This document shows positions 9,793-19,437 of a DNA stretch of 64,000 nt, piece by piece. The notes beneath the pieces were generated by a model. The model saw only the letters and a list, made by a program, of their open reading frames with translations, searched no databases and had not been told where the DNA came from. Position numbers and translations under genes: made by a program. How positions within the stretch are numbered: the stretch's first letter is position 1; the number at the start of each line of letters is the position of its first letter. The DNA is taken from NCBI GenBank assembly GCA_021736385.1, contig JAIPFY010000001.1, forward strand, positions 135,457 to 199,456, given 5' to 3'. Source of the stretch: Spirochaetia bacterium (GTDB taxonomy: Bacteria; Spirochaetota; Spirochaetia; CAKZLE01).

Positions 9793-10426
9793 CAGACGGA
9801 TCCTGCTTTTTGTACTGCTGCTGTGCACAGCGCTCACGCTGCTGCCGGCAGCTGAGAAGACTGCAGACATTCAATTTGCCGGTGATTATACCCGGGCAAG
9901 TCTGAAGAACGATCAGAAATCACTTACCCTCATCGGTAACGCCTGGGTCAGGACCGAAGAGACCCTCATCACAGCCGATACGATCGAACTCTACGGCATC
10001 GGATCACGATACATCACCTGTGAAGGGGATGTATCCATTCACGACAGCGCCCAAGGCCTCAGGCTCACCTCCAACCGCTTGAGTTATGACCGGGAGCAGA
10101 CACTCCTGCGTGTTGACGGCTGGGCAGAGATGGAAGATGTACAGAACGGCATCATCGTAAAGGGAGCCTATCTGGAGAACTCTCAGCAGACCGGAGAGAC
10201 CCTCATACAGATAAGCGTCAGGATCTTCAAAGATACCGAAGACGGTCCCATGATCTGTCTCACTGATTCGGCTCTCTACGACAGTGCCCGGCAGCGGCTC
10301 GAGATGACCGGCAGCTCCGTCGTATACTGGAAGGGCAATCGCTACCATGCGGCGCAGATCTCCATAGACCTCGAGAAGAACGAGATCACCATGGAAGGGA
10401 ACGTCAAAGGGAACATCAATGAGTGA
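9782..10426 (+). CDS. lptA: LptA/OstA-like periplasmic transport protein
   Basis: OstA-like repeats (ITADTIELYG, CEGDVSIHD, LTSNRLSYDREQ) with signal peptide; upstream of lptB. Confidence 0.8.
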   Translation: MRDNRRILLFVLLLCTALTLLPAAEKTADIQFAGDYTRASLKNDQKSLTLIGNAWVRTEETLITADTIELYGIGSRYITCEGDVSIHDSAQGLRLTSNRLSYDREQTLLRVDGWAEMEDVQNGIIVKGAYLENSQQTGETLIQISVRIFKDTEDGPMICLTDSALYDSARQRLEMTGSSVVYWKGNRYHAAQISIDLEKNEITMEGNVKGNINE

Positions 10427-11156
10427 ACAGCAGAACCAGCTTCGTGTTGAAGGATTGCGTAAGCTCTACGGCAAGAAGACCGCAGTGGCTGATGTCTCCT
10501 TCAGCATGCACGCAGGAGAGGTCGTCGGCCTGCTCGGTCCCAACGGGGCCGGCAAGACTACCGTCTTCTATATGATCGTAGGCTTCATCCGTGCCAGTCA
10601 GGGGAGTATCTTCCTCGATGATGAGAACATCTCCCATATGCCCATGTACCAGCGGGCCAGAAGGGGCATCTCCTACCTCTCCCAGGAACCCTCGATCTTT
10701 CGAAAGCTGAGTGTCGAGAAGAACATCTGGGGGATCCTCGAGACCAGAGCAGACCTCAGCCGGGAACAGAAACTCACCTATCTTGAGGAGCTGCTCACCG
10801 GATTCGGGATCGATGCCATTCGCAGACAGCCGGCCTACACCCTCTCAGGGGGTGAGCGCAGAAGAACGGAGATCGCACGGAACCTGGCGATCAGCCCCAA
10901 GTTCCTCCTGCTTGATGAGCCCTTTGCCGGTATAGACCCCATTGCGGTCAACGAGATCAAATCCATCATCACTCTGCTCGCACAACAGGGGATCGGAGTA
11001 CTGATCACCGATCACAATGTTCGTGATACCCTCGATATCACCCACTGCTCTCATGTCATCAACCATGGAGAGATCCTCGTATCCGGGACCAAAGAGGAGC
11101 TCCTTGCGAATGATATCGCACGAACCATCTATCTCGGGAAAGACTTTGCCCTATGA
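10419..11156 (+). CDS. lptB: LPS export ABC transporter ATP-binding protein
   Basis: GPNGAGKTT, LSGGERRRTEIAR, LLDEPFAGIDP; LptB-type sequence and context. Confidence 0.95.
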   Translation: MSEQQNQLRVEGLRKLYGKKTAVADVSFSMHAGEVVGLLGPNGAGKTTVFYMIVGFIRASQGSIFLDDENISHMPMYQRARRGISYLSQEPSIFRKLSVEKNIWGILETRADLSREQKLTYLEELLTGFGIDAIRRQPAYTLSGGERRRTEIARNLAISPKFLLLDEPFAGIDPIAVNEIKSIITLLAQQGIGVLITDHNVRDTLDITHCSHVINHGEILVSGTKEELLANDIARTIYLGKDFAL

Positions 11157-11220
11157 TTATGCTATGCTTGAGCAGCAGTCCTGACCTTTTTGGAACATCC
11201 TCTACGGGAGCGAGATAGCA

Positions 11221-12600
11221 GTGCAGTCACAGCGGATCATCCTTACACAGAAACAGCAACTCAAACTCAGTCCTCAGATGTATCAGTCCCTTGAACTCCT
11301 GGCACTACCGATCCAGGACCTGCAGGCGCGTATTCAGGATGAGATTGAACGGAACCCCGCGCTGGAGCTCAGCGACGCGAAGGACCTCTCGTACGAATCC
11401 TATACCGGGTCCTCCGAGACCCACACCTACGACTACTTCGAGAACAGCTCAGATGCAGGATACATCCGGAAAGCCTCACACATAGACACCGATTCAAAGC
11501 ATCAGTTCATGGAGGGCGCCCTCTATCGTTCCGAATCATTGCAGGAGCATCTGCAGCAGCAGCTCCGGCTGCAGCCGCTCTCTGAAGCCGACTGTGAACT
11601 GGGAACACTGATCATATCGAATCTCGATGATCACGGCTTCCACCGGGAAGACCCACATCAGATCATCCCCGAAGGGACCCCCGTGGAGGAGCTCGAGCGG
11701 GTACTCTCGGTGATCCAGAGCTTCGATCCTCCCGGGATCGCCGCAGCCGACTATACCGAATCCCTCCTGCTGCAGTGCGACCTCGATGAACAGTCCCATC
11801 CACTGGCCAAACAGATCATCACCTCGTACCTCGAACACATCAAACGGGGCAAACTCGAGACCATAGCCAAGGAGCTCGATACCGACGTTGAAGAGATCCA
11901 GGAGGCTGTCTCCTACATCCAGACACTCAATCCCTACCCGGGCAGCATCTTCGCAGGCAGTGAGATCCAGTATGTCACCCCAGATCTTACCATCTGGAAA
12001 GTAGACCATTCGCTCCAGATGCAGCTCAACAGTGACCAGATCCCGATCCTGAGCATCGATCCGGTATTCGAAGATATGATGGAGGATCCGACTCTCGATA
12101 GGGACAAGGAGACCAGAAAATATATCCAGAACTCCATCAAGGATGCACAGTGGCTGATCAACAGCATAGACATGAGAAACTCCACCCTGCAGAAGGTTGG
12201 AGCAGCACTGATCAAGTTTCAGTACGACTTCTTCCTCAACGGTCCGAAGTACCTCAGGGCACTCACCCTCAAGGATGTGGCAGAGGAGGTCTCTGTGCAC
12301 GAGACCACCATATCACGGATCTCCCATGCGAAATACATCCAGACTGACTGGGGGATCTTCCCCATCAAGTACTTCTTCACCAATGCCGTGGCAGGGACCA
12401 GTGACGATGGCAAGGAGGTCTCAAAGACCGGTGTCAAAGAAGTCATGAGGGAGATCATCGAAGGATATGAGGGAACCAGACGCCTGTCTGATCAGAAGAT
12501 CTCGGACCTGCTCGCAGAACGCGGGATATCCATCGCCAGGCGGACCGTGGCAAAGTACCGGAAAGAACTCAATATCGACTCATCGTTCCACCGCAGCTAG
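11221..12600 (+). CDS. rpoN: RNA polymerase sigma-54 factor
   Basis: Q-rich N-terminus, HTH region and RpoN box ARRTVAKYRKEL; GTG start. Confidence 0.97.
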   Translation: MQSQRIILTQKQQLKLSPQMYQSLELLALPIQDLQARIQDEIERNPALELSDAKDLSYESYTGSSETHTYDYFENSSDAGYIRKASHIDTDSKHQFMEGALYRSESLQEHLQQQLRLQPLSEADCELGTLIISNLDDHGFHREDPHQIIPEGTPVEELERVLSVIQSFDPPGIAAADYTESLLLQCDLDEQSHPLAKQIITSYLEHIKRGKLETIAKELDTDVEEIQEAVSYIQTLNPYPGSIFAGSEIQYVTPDLTIWKVDHSLQMQLNSDQIPILSIDPVFEDMMEDPTLDRDKETRKYIQNSIKDAQWLINSIDMRNSTLQKVGAALIKFQYDFFLNGPKYLRALTLKDVAEEVSVHETTISRISHAKYIQTDWGIFPIKYFFTNAVAGTSDDGKEVSKTGVKEVMREIIEGYEGTRRLSDQKISDLLAERGISIARRTVAKYRKELNIDSSFHRS

Positions 12601-12688
12601 CCATCAGGTCATCTTATCGGGAATTTGTTTGACTTACCTGTCATCGAAGTACTATCCTTAAGGTATACCCTATTCCCAGGAGGTGGCT

Positions 12689-12979
12689 ATGCATCTAGAT
12701 ATTCAGGGGATTCACTATAACGTAAGTGATACAACTCAGGAGTTCATCCAGAAGAAACTTGAGCGTATCGATTTCGCGAAAGATTACGTGATCGATCTGT
12801 CGATCATGGTGATCAAGGAACCTCATGGCTACATGCTCGAAGGAAAGATCCATTTCCAGTGGAGCAAAGTCAAGGTCGTCAGTGAGACAGGTCTTGAACT
12901 CTACGAAGTGATCGAACTGTTCGTCGACAAACTTGAGCGGGTGATCAGAAAAGAAAAGGGAAAAGTCAAAGAGCATTGA
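12689..12979 (+). CDS. hpf: Ribosome hibernation-promoting factor (short HPF/RaiA)
   Basis: About 96 aa HPF-like domain downstream of rpoN; AGGAGG precedes the ATG at 12689. Confidence 0.85.
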   Translation: MHLDIQGIHYNVSDTTQEFIQKKLERIDFAKDYVIDLSIMVIKEPHGYMLEGKIHFQWSKVKVVSETGLELYEVIELFVDKLERVIRKEKGKVKEH

Positions 12980-12990
12980 TGCTCTTCGTA

Positions 12991-13036
12991 TACCCCGGGG
13001 ATCAGGCAAAAGGGACTACGATCCCCGGGTATTTTT
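12991..13036 (+). terminator. Rho-independent terminator
   Basis: TACCCCGGGGATC...GATCCCCGGGTATTTTT. Confidence 0.7.
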
Positions 13037-13069
13037 GAGTGCTGCAGGGGAAAACCTACTTAACATTTA

Positions 13070-13099
13070 TTTACACATCCGAACATAGCATGATATACT
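13070..13099 (+). promoter_or_regulatory. Predicted leaderless promoter (hprK)
   Basis: TTTACA-18-TATACT, 7 nt to the ATG at 13107. Confidence 0.5.
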
Positions 13100-13106
13100 T
13101 AGGCCC

Positions 13107-14087
13107 ATGAAAGATTTTACGGTTTTAGACCTCCTGGACCTCGATCTCAAGGAAAAAGGCGTATTGGGCCTGACCTGTATCGGGGGAAGACCGGGGTTGT
13201 CCCGGGTGATCACCACCTCGAAAGTCAACAGACCTGGACTGACGCTGAGCGGGTTCTTCGAAGAGTTCTCTCATAACAGCATCCAGCTCTTCGGCAAGGG
13301 TGAGCAGGCCTATCTGAGGAAACTCGAGAACAGCAACACCTACGAGACGATCGAGAGGATGTTCTCATTCCCCATACCGACCTGTATCTTCTGTGAGAAC
13401 TCCTCTCCCAGTGAGAAGTTCATCCATATCGCAGAATCATCAGGCTGCCCGATTCTCAAGACATCGCTGGGATCTGGAGAGTTCGCACTGCGCCTCTACC
13501 AGACCCTTGATGACATCTTCTCTCCCAAGCAGACCATCCACGGAGTGCTCGTGGAAGTCTTCGGGGTAGGGATCCTGATCACAGGAGACAGCGGGGTCGG
13601 AAAGAGTGAGACCGCTCTGGAACTCATCGAGCGGAGCCACCGGCTCATCAGTGATGATACGGTGAAACTCAGCTGTGTGAACGGGACGTTCCTGGTGGGG
13701 ACCGGAGAGAACGAGTTCCTTGCACACCACATGGAGATCCGGGGACTGGGGATCATCAACGTAGCCAATCTGTTCGGGGTCCGTGCGATCAGGGACAAGA
13801 AACGCGTACAGCTGTTCGTCCAGCTCGAAGAGTGGGATTCGAACAAGTCCTACGACCGTGTCGGAGGAGACCTGAGTACCGATATCCTCGGTGTCTCGAT
13901 CCCGAAGCTGGAGATCCCGGTCAAACCGGGAAGGAACATCCCCATCATCATCGAGACGGCGGCGATGAACGTCAGACTGAAGAAACTGGGCTACTCATCG
14001 GGTAATGAATTCAACCAGAACGTGCTCAAATGGCTGGAAAGTGAATCAGCACGGGATCTATACTACAACAACGAGGATACTTTTTAA
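13107..14087 (+). CDS. hprK: HPr kinase/phosphorylase
   Basis: GDSGVGKSETALELI Walker A, EIRGLGIINV signature, adjacent HPr gene. Confidence 0.96.
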   Translation: MKDFTVLDLLDLDLKEKGVLGLTCIGGRPGLSRVITTSKVNRPGLTLSGFFEEFSHNSIQLFGKGEQAYLRKLENSNTYETIERMFSFPIPTCIFCENSSPSEKFIHIAESSGCPILKTSLGSGEFALRLYQTLDDIFSPKQTIHGVLVEVFGVGILITGDSGVGKSETALELIERSHRLISDDTVKLSCVNGTFLVGTGENEFLAHHMEIRGLGIINVANLFGVRAIRDKKRVQLFVQLEEWDSNKSYDRVGGDLSTDILGVSIPKLEIPVKPGRNIPIIIETAAMNVRLKKLGYSSGNEFNQNVLKWLESESARDLYYNNEDTF

Positions 14088-14090
14088 GAT

Positions 14091-14354
14091 ATGATAGAAA
14101 AGATCGTGACGGTAAAACACCGTGCAGGGATACACGCAAGACCGGCAGCTCTCATCGTGAAGACAGCCAATCAGTTCGCATCCGATTTCTTCATCGAGAA
14201 GGATACCATGAGGATCAACGGGAAATCGATCATGGGGATCATCACCCTGGGAGCCAGCTATAAGACCGATCTGAAGATCGTACTGGAAGGCGACGACGAA
14301 CAGGAAGCAGCTGATGCGATCGAGCAGCTGTTCGTGAACCGCTTTGAGGAATAA
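14091..14354 (+). CDS. ptsH: Phosphocarrier protein HPr
   Basis: RAGIHARPAA (His15) and NGKSIMGI (Ser46) motifs. Confidence 0.95.
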   Translation: MIEKIVTVKHRAGIHARPAALIVKTANQFASDFFIEKDTMRINGKSIMGIITLGASYKTDLKIVLEGDDEQEAADAIEQLFVNRFEE

Positions 14355-14417
14355 CAGCTGCAGCGGCTGTTCAGCAGTCACGAGACCAGAACGGGTAGTA
14401 CTGCCCGGGAGCATATC

Positions 14418-15026
14418 ATGAGAGAATTGACCGACCGACAGATAGAAGTGATGGAATTCATCCAGGAATTCATCAGAGAGAACACCTATCCTCCCACGAT
14501 CCGTGAGATCGCATCCTCCTTCAACTTCTCAGTGAAGGCGGCCTATGACCACGTGAAAGCGATAGAGAAGAAAGGGATCATCAAGACCGGCAATAACAAG
14601 TCACGATCCCTTGAGATCATGGATGAGACCTACAGCCCGGCTGTGGAGATCAGACATATCCCGCTGCTCGGCACCGTCGCCGCAGGTCTGCCGCTGATGG
14701 CTGAGGAGAACATGGAAGGTACCATGCCCTTTGCTGAGAGCCTTCTGGGCACAGGGGAGTACTTCGCCCTCCATATACAGGGCGACAGCATGATAGATGC
14801 AGGCATCTGCAACGGTGATATCGCAGTGATCAGGCACACCAGTCAGGTGGAGAACGGAGACATCATCGTCGCACGGATCGATGAGGAGTCAGTCACCATC
14901 AAACGCTACTTCAAAGAGCAGAACAGGATCAGGCTGCAGCCGGAGAACCCTGCCTTCTCCCCCATCTATACCCGGGATATGAGAATCCTGGGCAAACTCC
15001 ATATGATCATGAGAAGCTATGAATAG
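14418..15026 (+). CDS. lexA: LexA repressor
   Basis: N-terminal wHTH (PPTIREIASSF), cleavage site VAAGLP, catalytic GDSM Ser and TIKR Lys. Confidence 0.95.
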   Translation: MRELTDRQIEVMEFIQEFIRENTYPPTIREIASSFNFSVKAAYDHVKAIEKKGIIKTGNNKSRSLEIMDETYSPAVEIRHIPLLGTVAAGLPLMAEENMEGTMPFAESLLGTGEYFALHIQGDSMIDAGICNGDIAVIRHTSQVENGDIIVARIDEESVTIKRYFKEQNRIRLQPENPAFSPIYTRDMRILGKLHMIMRSYE

Positions 15027-16086
15027 TCCCGCCCCCGCATACCTCCTGCTCGGCCCCGAATCAGGGAACAAAGCAAAACGCATTCGAGAGATCAGGGCTC
15101 TGTGCAAAGCCTGCAACGGGGATACTGATGCTGAACTGCACCGGTTCTATCCCTTCGAGACCGAACAGGGTGAGATCCTTGCAGCCCTGCAGAACACATC
15201 CCTGTTCGCAGACCACCGGCTGGTCCTGCTTGCCGAGGCGGAGAACCTCAAGGCGGCACAGGCCCAGATGATCGCAGAGTACCTCAAGCATCCCTCTGAA
15301 TCCGCTACGCTGGTCATCACCAGTGCGAATACCAGCGTGCATGCATCACTTATGAAAGCAGTGCCCAAAGAGCAGAAACAGATCTTCTGGGAGCTCTTCG
15401 AGAACCAGAAGAAGGACTGGCTGATCGACTACTTCCGCACCCGATCGATCGATATCAGCCTTGAAGCAGTGGAGCTGATGCTCTCACTCATCGAGAACAA
15501 CACCCAGGAACTCAGGGTAGTCTCTCAGCAGCTCGCAGCATACATGCTCATAGCCCATGAGGATGATGAGACAGCCGGTCAGGTGGAGATCACCGAAGAC
15601 GATGTGGAGACCTTCATCTACCACAGTCGGCAGGAGAGTGTCTTCACCCTCTTCGATCATATCGCTGCCCGGAAGCTGGAAGAAGCCCTGGAGGTTCTGC
15701 GTGCCATCGAACTGAGCCGCGATACCGACCCCATCGGGCTCTTCGGCGGTCTGCTCTGGCAGTTCCGTCGCCTCTACTCCTACATGAGCATCATCGAAGA
15801 CGGTGATACGGAACAAGACGGGTTCAACGGGGCCACCGTACTGGGAAAGAGCTCAGCGATCAGGGGTAAGCATAATCAGCATACCTACCGGAGTGCAGCA
15901 AAAGAGTACAATCTCAAAGATGTGGAACATATCATCTCATTCCTGTGTGATACCGACAAAGCGGTACGGGAGATGGGCACAGCCATACAGCCGATGCTGA
16001 TCGAACGGCTGATCCATACCATCATCAAACGGAAAGGGACTCCCACCACAGCCGCCGATGCCGGACTGGCAGCCCTCTATCTGTGA
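15019..16086 (+). CDS. holA: DNA polymerase III delta subunit
   Basis: HolA-like length and order (LVLLAEAENL, SLFADHRLVLL, C-terminal helical domain). Confidence 0.85.
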   Translation: MNSPAPAYLLLGPESGNKAKRIREIRALCKACNGDTDAELHRFYPFETEQGEILAALQNTSLFADHRLVLLAEAENLKAAQAQMIAEYLKHPSESATLVITSANTSVHASLMKAVPKEQKQIFWELFENQKKDWLIDYFRTRSIDISLEAVELMLSLIENNTQELRVVSQQLAAYMLIAHEDDETAGQVEITEDDVETFIYHSRQESVFTLFDHIAARKLEEALEVLRAIELSRDTDPIGLFGGLLWQFRRLYSYMSIIEDGDTEQDGFNGATVLGKSSAIRGKHNQHTYRSAAKEYNLKDVEHIISFLCDTDKAVREMGTAIQPMLIERLIHTIIKRKGTPTTAADAGLAALYL

Positions 16087-16087
16087 C

Positions 16088-17854
16088 CTACAGGCTCTGC
16101 TGCACCGTTCGTGCAAGCTCCACGGAGATCTTGCAGGCTGCTGAGATCTCTTCGGGGTCAGCAGCCTTGAGCGCCTCGATCGATCCGAACTTCTGCATCA
16201 GCCGGGTACTTCGTACCGGTCCGATCCCCTCGATAGCCTCGAGTACCGAGAACCGGCTCTCCTGCTCTCTCTTCTTCTGATTGAGCGATGTGGCGAACCG
16301 GTGTGTCTCATCCCTGACAGCCTGAAGGATACGCAGAGCCTCATTCCCCTCGGGCAGCAGGATCGGTTCGGACCGATCATACCGATAGATCGCTTCGAAC
16401 TCCTTCGCCAGCCCTATCACCGGTATGTGATAGAGCCCGAGTGATTCCAGGATCTCCCGTGCCGCATGGACCTGCCCCTTCCCACCGTCTATCATGATCA
16501 GATCAGGCTGCTCGAGCTCCTCATTGATCACACGGGTATACCGTCTGGCAACAGCCTCCCTGACAGCCTCATAATCATCGATGGCCCCATCGAGTGACTT
16601 CAGATGGAATCTTCGATAGTTCTTCTTATCGGGATTCCCCTCATAGAACGAGATGAGCGAAGCCACCGGATACTTCCCCGCCAGCTGCGCGATATCGAAC
16701 CCCTCGATCCTCTTCGGCAGCCTCTCAAGCTCCAGGACCCGCTTGAGTTCCTTCAGCCCTTCGGTGTTGCCCGCCGCCCGCTGCCGCCTGATCACATCCT
16801 GCCGGGCATTCTCCATCGCCATGTTCACGATCTTGCGATGTTTCCCGTGGACCGGCATATGCACCCGTACATGACGGTGCCGCTCCTGCTGAAAATAGGT
16901 CTGTATCAGCTCCTGATCCACCTCATGCGAGAGATAGAGTTCCCGTGGGATATATGCATCATCGACATAGAACTGCATGATGAATTCGGTGAGGGCCTCT
17001 GCCTCATCAGCGAAGGTCTGTGCACGGAACATCTCCCGTCCGAGCAGCTTACCCTCTTCCATCTGGAAGACAGAGATCGTACACAGCTGATCCTTCATGA
17101 CACAGGCAGCATAATCACGGTGCAGCTCGGTGAAATCCTGCACCTGCTGCTGGGTCTGGACAGATGCTATGGCTATGAGGGTATCCCGCAGTTCAGCAGC
17201 ACGCTCGAAAGCCATATCTGCCGATGCCTGCTGCATCTCCCGCTTCATGTTCCGTTCCAGCTCCTCGGTCTTGCCTGAGAGAAAGGCCTTGACCCGTTCG
17301 ACCTGCTGCTGGTACTCCTCTTTGGTGACTTTTCCCGCACAGGGAGCAGTGCACTTGCCGATGTGATAGTAGAGACAGGGAGCATACCTGCGGCGAAGAG
17401 GACCTTTGCACTTACGCAGCGGGAAGATCCTGTCGATCAGTTCCAGATAGGCATCGAGCTTACGGACATCGGCATACGGCCCGTAGTACTTCGAACCATC
17501 CTTGACGATCCGTCTGGTCCTGAACACCCGCGGGAAGTCCTCGTTGGTGATCCTGATCACCGGGAAGGTCTTCCCGTCCTTCAGTGAGATATTGTACTTC
17601 GGGTTCCACTTCTTGATCAGATTGTTCTCAAGGATCAGCGCCTCGTACTCGTTGGTGGTGATGATATACTCGATATCGGCGATATGGTTCACGAGCATGC
17701 TGGTCTTGAGATCACGGTTCTTCAGAAAGTAGGAGGAGACCCGTTTCTTCAGGTCCTTCGCCTTTCCCACATAGATGATCCTGCCGCTGCTGTTCTTCAT
17801 CAGATAGACCCCAGGTGTATGAGGGATCTCCTGTACGTTATATGGTGCACTCAT
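16088..17854 (-). CDS. uvrC: Excinuclease ABC subunit C
   Basis: GIY-YIG domain PGVYLMKNSSGRIIYVGKAK, YYGPYADV, UvrBC domain, FDIAQ...DGGKGQ; start MSAPYNVQ inferred from the promoter (track start 17890). Confidence 0.96.
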   Translation of the reverse strand: MSAPYNVQEIPHTPGVYLMKNSSGRIIYVGKAKDLKKRVSSYFLKNRDLKTSMLVNHIADIEYIITTNEYEALILENNLIKKWNPKYNISLKDGKTFPVIRITNEDFPRVFRTRRIVKDGSKYYGPYADVRKLDAYLELIDRIFPLRKCKGPLRRRYAPCLYYHIGKCTAPCAGKVTKEEYQQQVERVKAFLSGKTEELERNMKREMQQASADMAFERAAELRDTLIAIASVQTQQQVQDFTELHRDYAACVMKDQLCTISVFQMEEGKLLGREMFRAQTFADEAEALTEFIMQFYVDDAYIPRELYLSHEVDQELIQTYFQQERHRHVRVHMPVHGKHRKIVNMAMENARQDVIRRQRAAGNTEGLKELKRVLELERLPKRIEGFDIAQLAGKYPVASLISFYEGNPDKKNYRRFHLKSLDGAIDDYEAVREAVARRYTRVINEELEQPDLIMIDGGKGQVHAAREILESLGLYHIPVIGLAKEFEAIYRYDRSEPILLPEGNEALRILQAVRDETHRFATSLNQKKREQESRFSVLEAIEGIGPVRSTRLMQKFGSIEALKAADPEEISAACKISVELARTVQQSL

Positions 17855-17861
17855 TACCATC

Positions 17862-17890
17862 AATATACTACAAAGATCAGGACTTTCCAA
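17862..17890 (-). promoter_or_regulatory. Predicted leaderless promoter (uvrC)
   Basis: Minus strand TTGGAA-17-TATATT, 7 nt to the ATG at 17854. Confidence 0.5.
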
Positions 17891-17961
17891 GAAAGTCCGT
17901 CACTCCTGCCCTTGCAACAGCATATCACATTCACTACAATCCTCTGATACAAGGAGTTCCT

Positions 17962-19254
17962 GTGGATACACAACACCAGAAAGATCTATCCCTGCTCTCA
18001 TCCCTTCCGGGGTTCTCTACCCTCGATGCACACGAGCAGCAGTTCATCCGCCGGGCAGCACTCGAGCTGCGTCTCAGTCAGCAGCATATCCGGAAACTGT
18101 GTGAAGCAGCCGTCGATCTCCAGCTGTGGGAAGAACCCCCGGTCAGTGCCCTCTGGGATGAGAGCGGTACCGATACGATGACAGGCAAGACCCGAAGCCG
18201 CCATATCCTCTCTCGCCTCTTCGCTGCGGTGGATGCCCTGCGAGATCAGATCACCACCTATGAGGACTTCACCCCCCCCGTCCTCGATACCAAGCGGCCG
18301 ATCTGCATCGAGGCTCCCCACCCGAGTGAGAAGATCCTCGGGACCTGCCCGGTAGCGGGAGAGAAGACCCGGTGCTGCAATCTGCAGACCCTGGATGCTG
18401 TGAAACAGTGCGGGTTCGCCTGCAGCTACTGTTCGATACAATCCTTCTATGATCATGATCGAGTCTACTTCCATGAGGATCTGGCGCAGAAACTCTCCGC
18501 TCTGGAGATCGATGATGAGCAGATCTATCATATCGGGACAGGTCAGTCATCGGATTCTCTCATGTGGGGTGATCAGAACGGTCTGCTCACTGACATCTTC
18601 ACCTTTGCCCGGCAGCATCCGAACGTGATCCTTGAGCTCAAGACCAAGTCGGCGAGGACCGACTGGCTGAAGATACGCCCCCTGCCCCACACGGTCGTCG
18701 CGACCTGGTCGCTCAACCCTCAGACGATCATCGATAACGAAGAACACCTCACAGCTTCCCTTCAGGCCCGTCTGCATGCAGCACGCACTGCTGCAGATGC
18801 CGGAGTACCGATCGGTTTCCATATCCATCCGATGGTCTGGTATGACCGCTGGCAGGAGGACTACGGTGCCCTGTTCTCCCGCATCCAGCAGGAATTCACC
18901 CCCGATGAACTCGTCATGATCTCTCTGGGGACCCTCACCTTCATCCGGCCGGTGATCAAGCAGCTCAGAGAGATGGGCAGACCTACCCGGATCACGCAGA
19001 TCCCCATGAACGATGCAGCAGGTAAACTCTCCTATCCTCTTGAGACCAAGCAGGAACTCTTCAGTTTCGCCTACCGGCAGTTCTCTCAGCAGTGGAGAGA
19101 TCAGGTCTTCTTCTACCTCTGCATGGAAGACCCATCCCTCTGGGACAGCGTCTTCGGCTATGCCTATAAAGACAATGAGGCCTTTGAGACCGGGATGAAA
19201 GAATCCTATATGAGAAAGATCGATCTGATCAGACAGCGACACGAACGTCAATGA
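17962..19254 (+). CDS. Spore photoproduct lyase-like radical SAM protein
   Basis: CGFACSYC (CX3CX2C) radical SAM motif, SPL-like C-terminal half; AAGGAG then GTG at 17962 (track start 17815 overlaps uvrC). Confidence 0.8.
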   Translation: MDTQHQKDLSLLSSLPGFSTLDAHEQQFIRRAALELRLSQQHIRKLCEAAVDLQLWEEPPVSALWDESGTDTMTGKTRSRHILSRLFAAVDALRDQITTYEDFTPPVLDTKRPICIEAPHPSEKILGTCPVAGEKTRCCNLQTLDAVKQCGFACSYCSIQSFYDHDRVYFHEDLAQKLSALEIDDEQIYHIGTGQSSDSLMWGDQNGLLTDIFTFARQHPNVILELKTKSARTDWLKIRPLPHTVVATWSLNPQTIIDNEEHLTASLQARLHAARTAADAGVPIGFHIHPMVWYDRWQEDYGALFSRIQQEFTPDELVMISLGTLTFIRPVIKQLREMGRPTRITQIPMNDAAGKLSYPLETKQELFSFAYRQFSQQWRDQVFFYLCMEDPSLWDSVFGYAYKDNEAFETGMKESYMRKIDLIRQRHERQ

Positions 19255-19300
19255 TTATCGCACAGATCAGCAAATAGCTGATCACAGGATTCTTTCTTCC

Positions 19301-19329
19301 TTGCGGGACGAAGTAAAAACTTGTATAAT
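19301..19329 (+). promoter_or_regulatory. Predicted sigma70-type promoter
   Basis: TTGCGG-17-TATAAT upstream of the E2-like gene, leader about 100 nt. Confidence 0.55.
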
Positions 19330-19437
19330 CCACAGCTGAAGAACCCTATTTTTCCATTCTACTTAATGAAATAGAACGTACCGGGCTTCTCGGTGACACG
19401 ACCCCGAGCCCCTGTTCATGTATCAGCAAGGATGCTT

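Noticed and set aside
14355-14417. SOS box upstream of lexA
   Set aside because: GTTC and GAAC half-sites are present but spaced 16 nt apart, not matching known LexA operators; cannot be supported.
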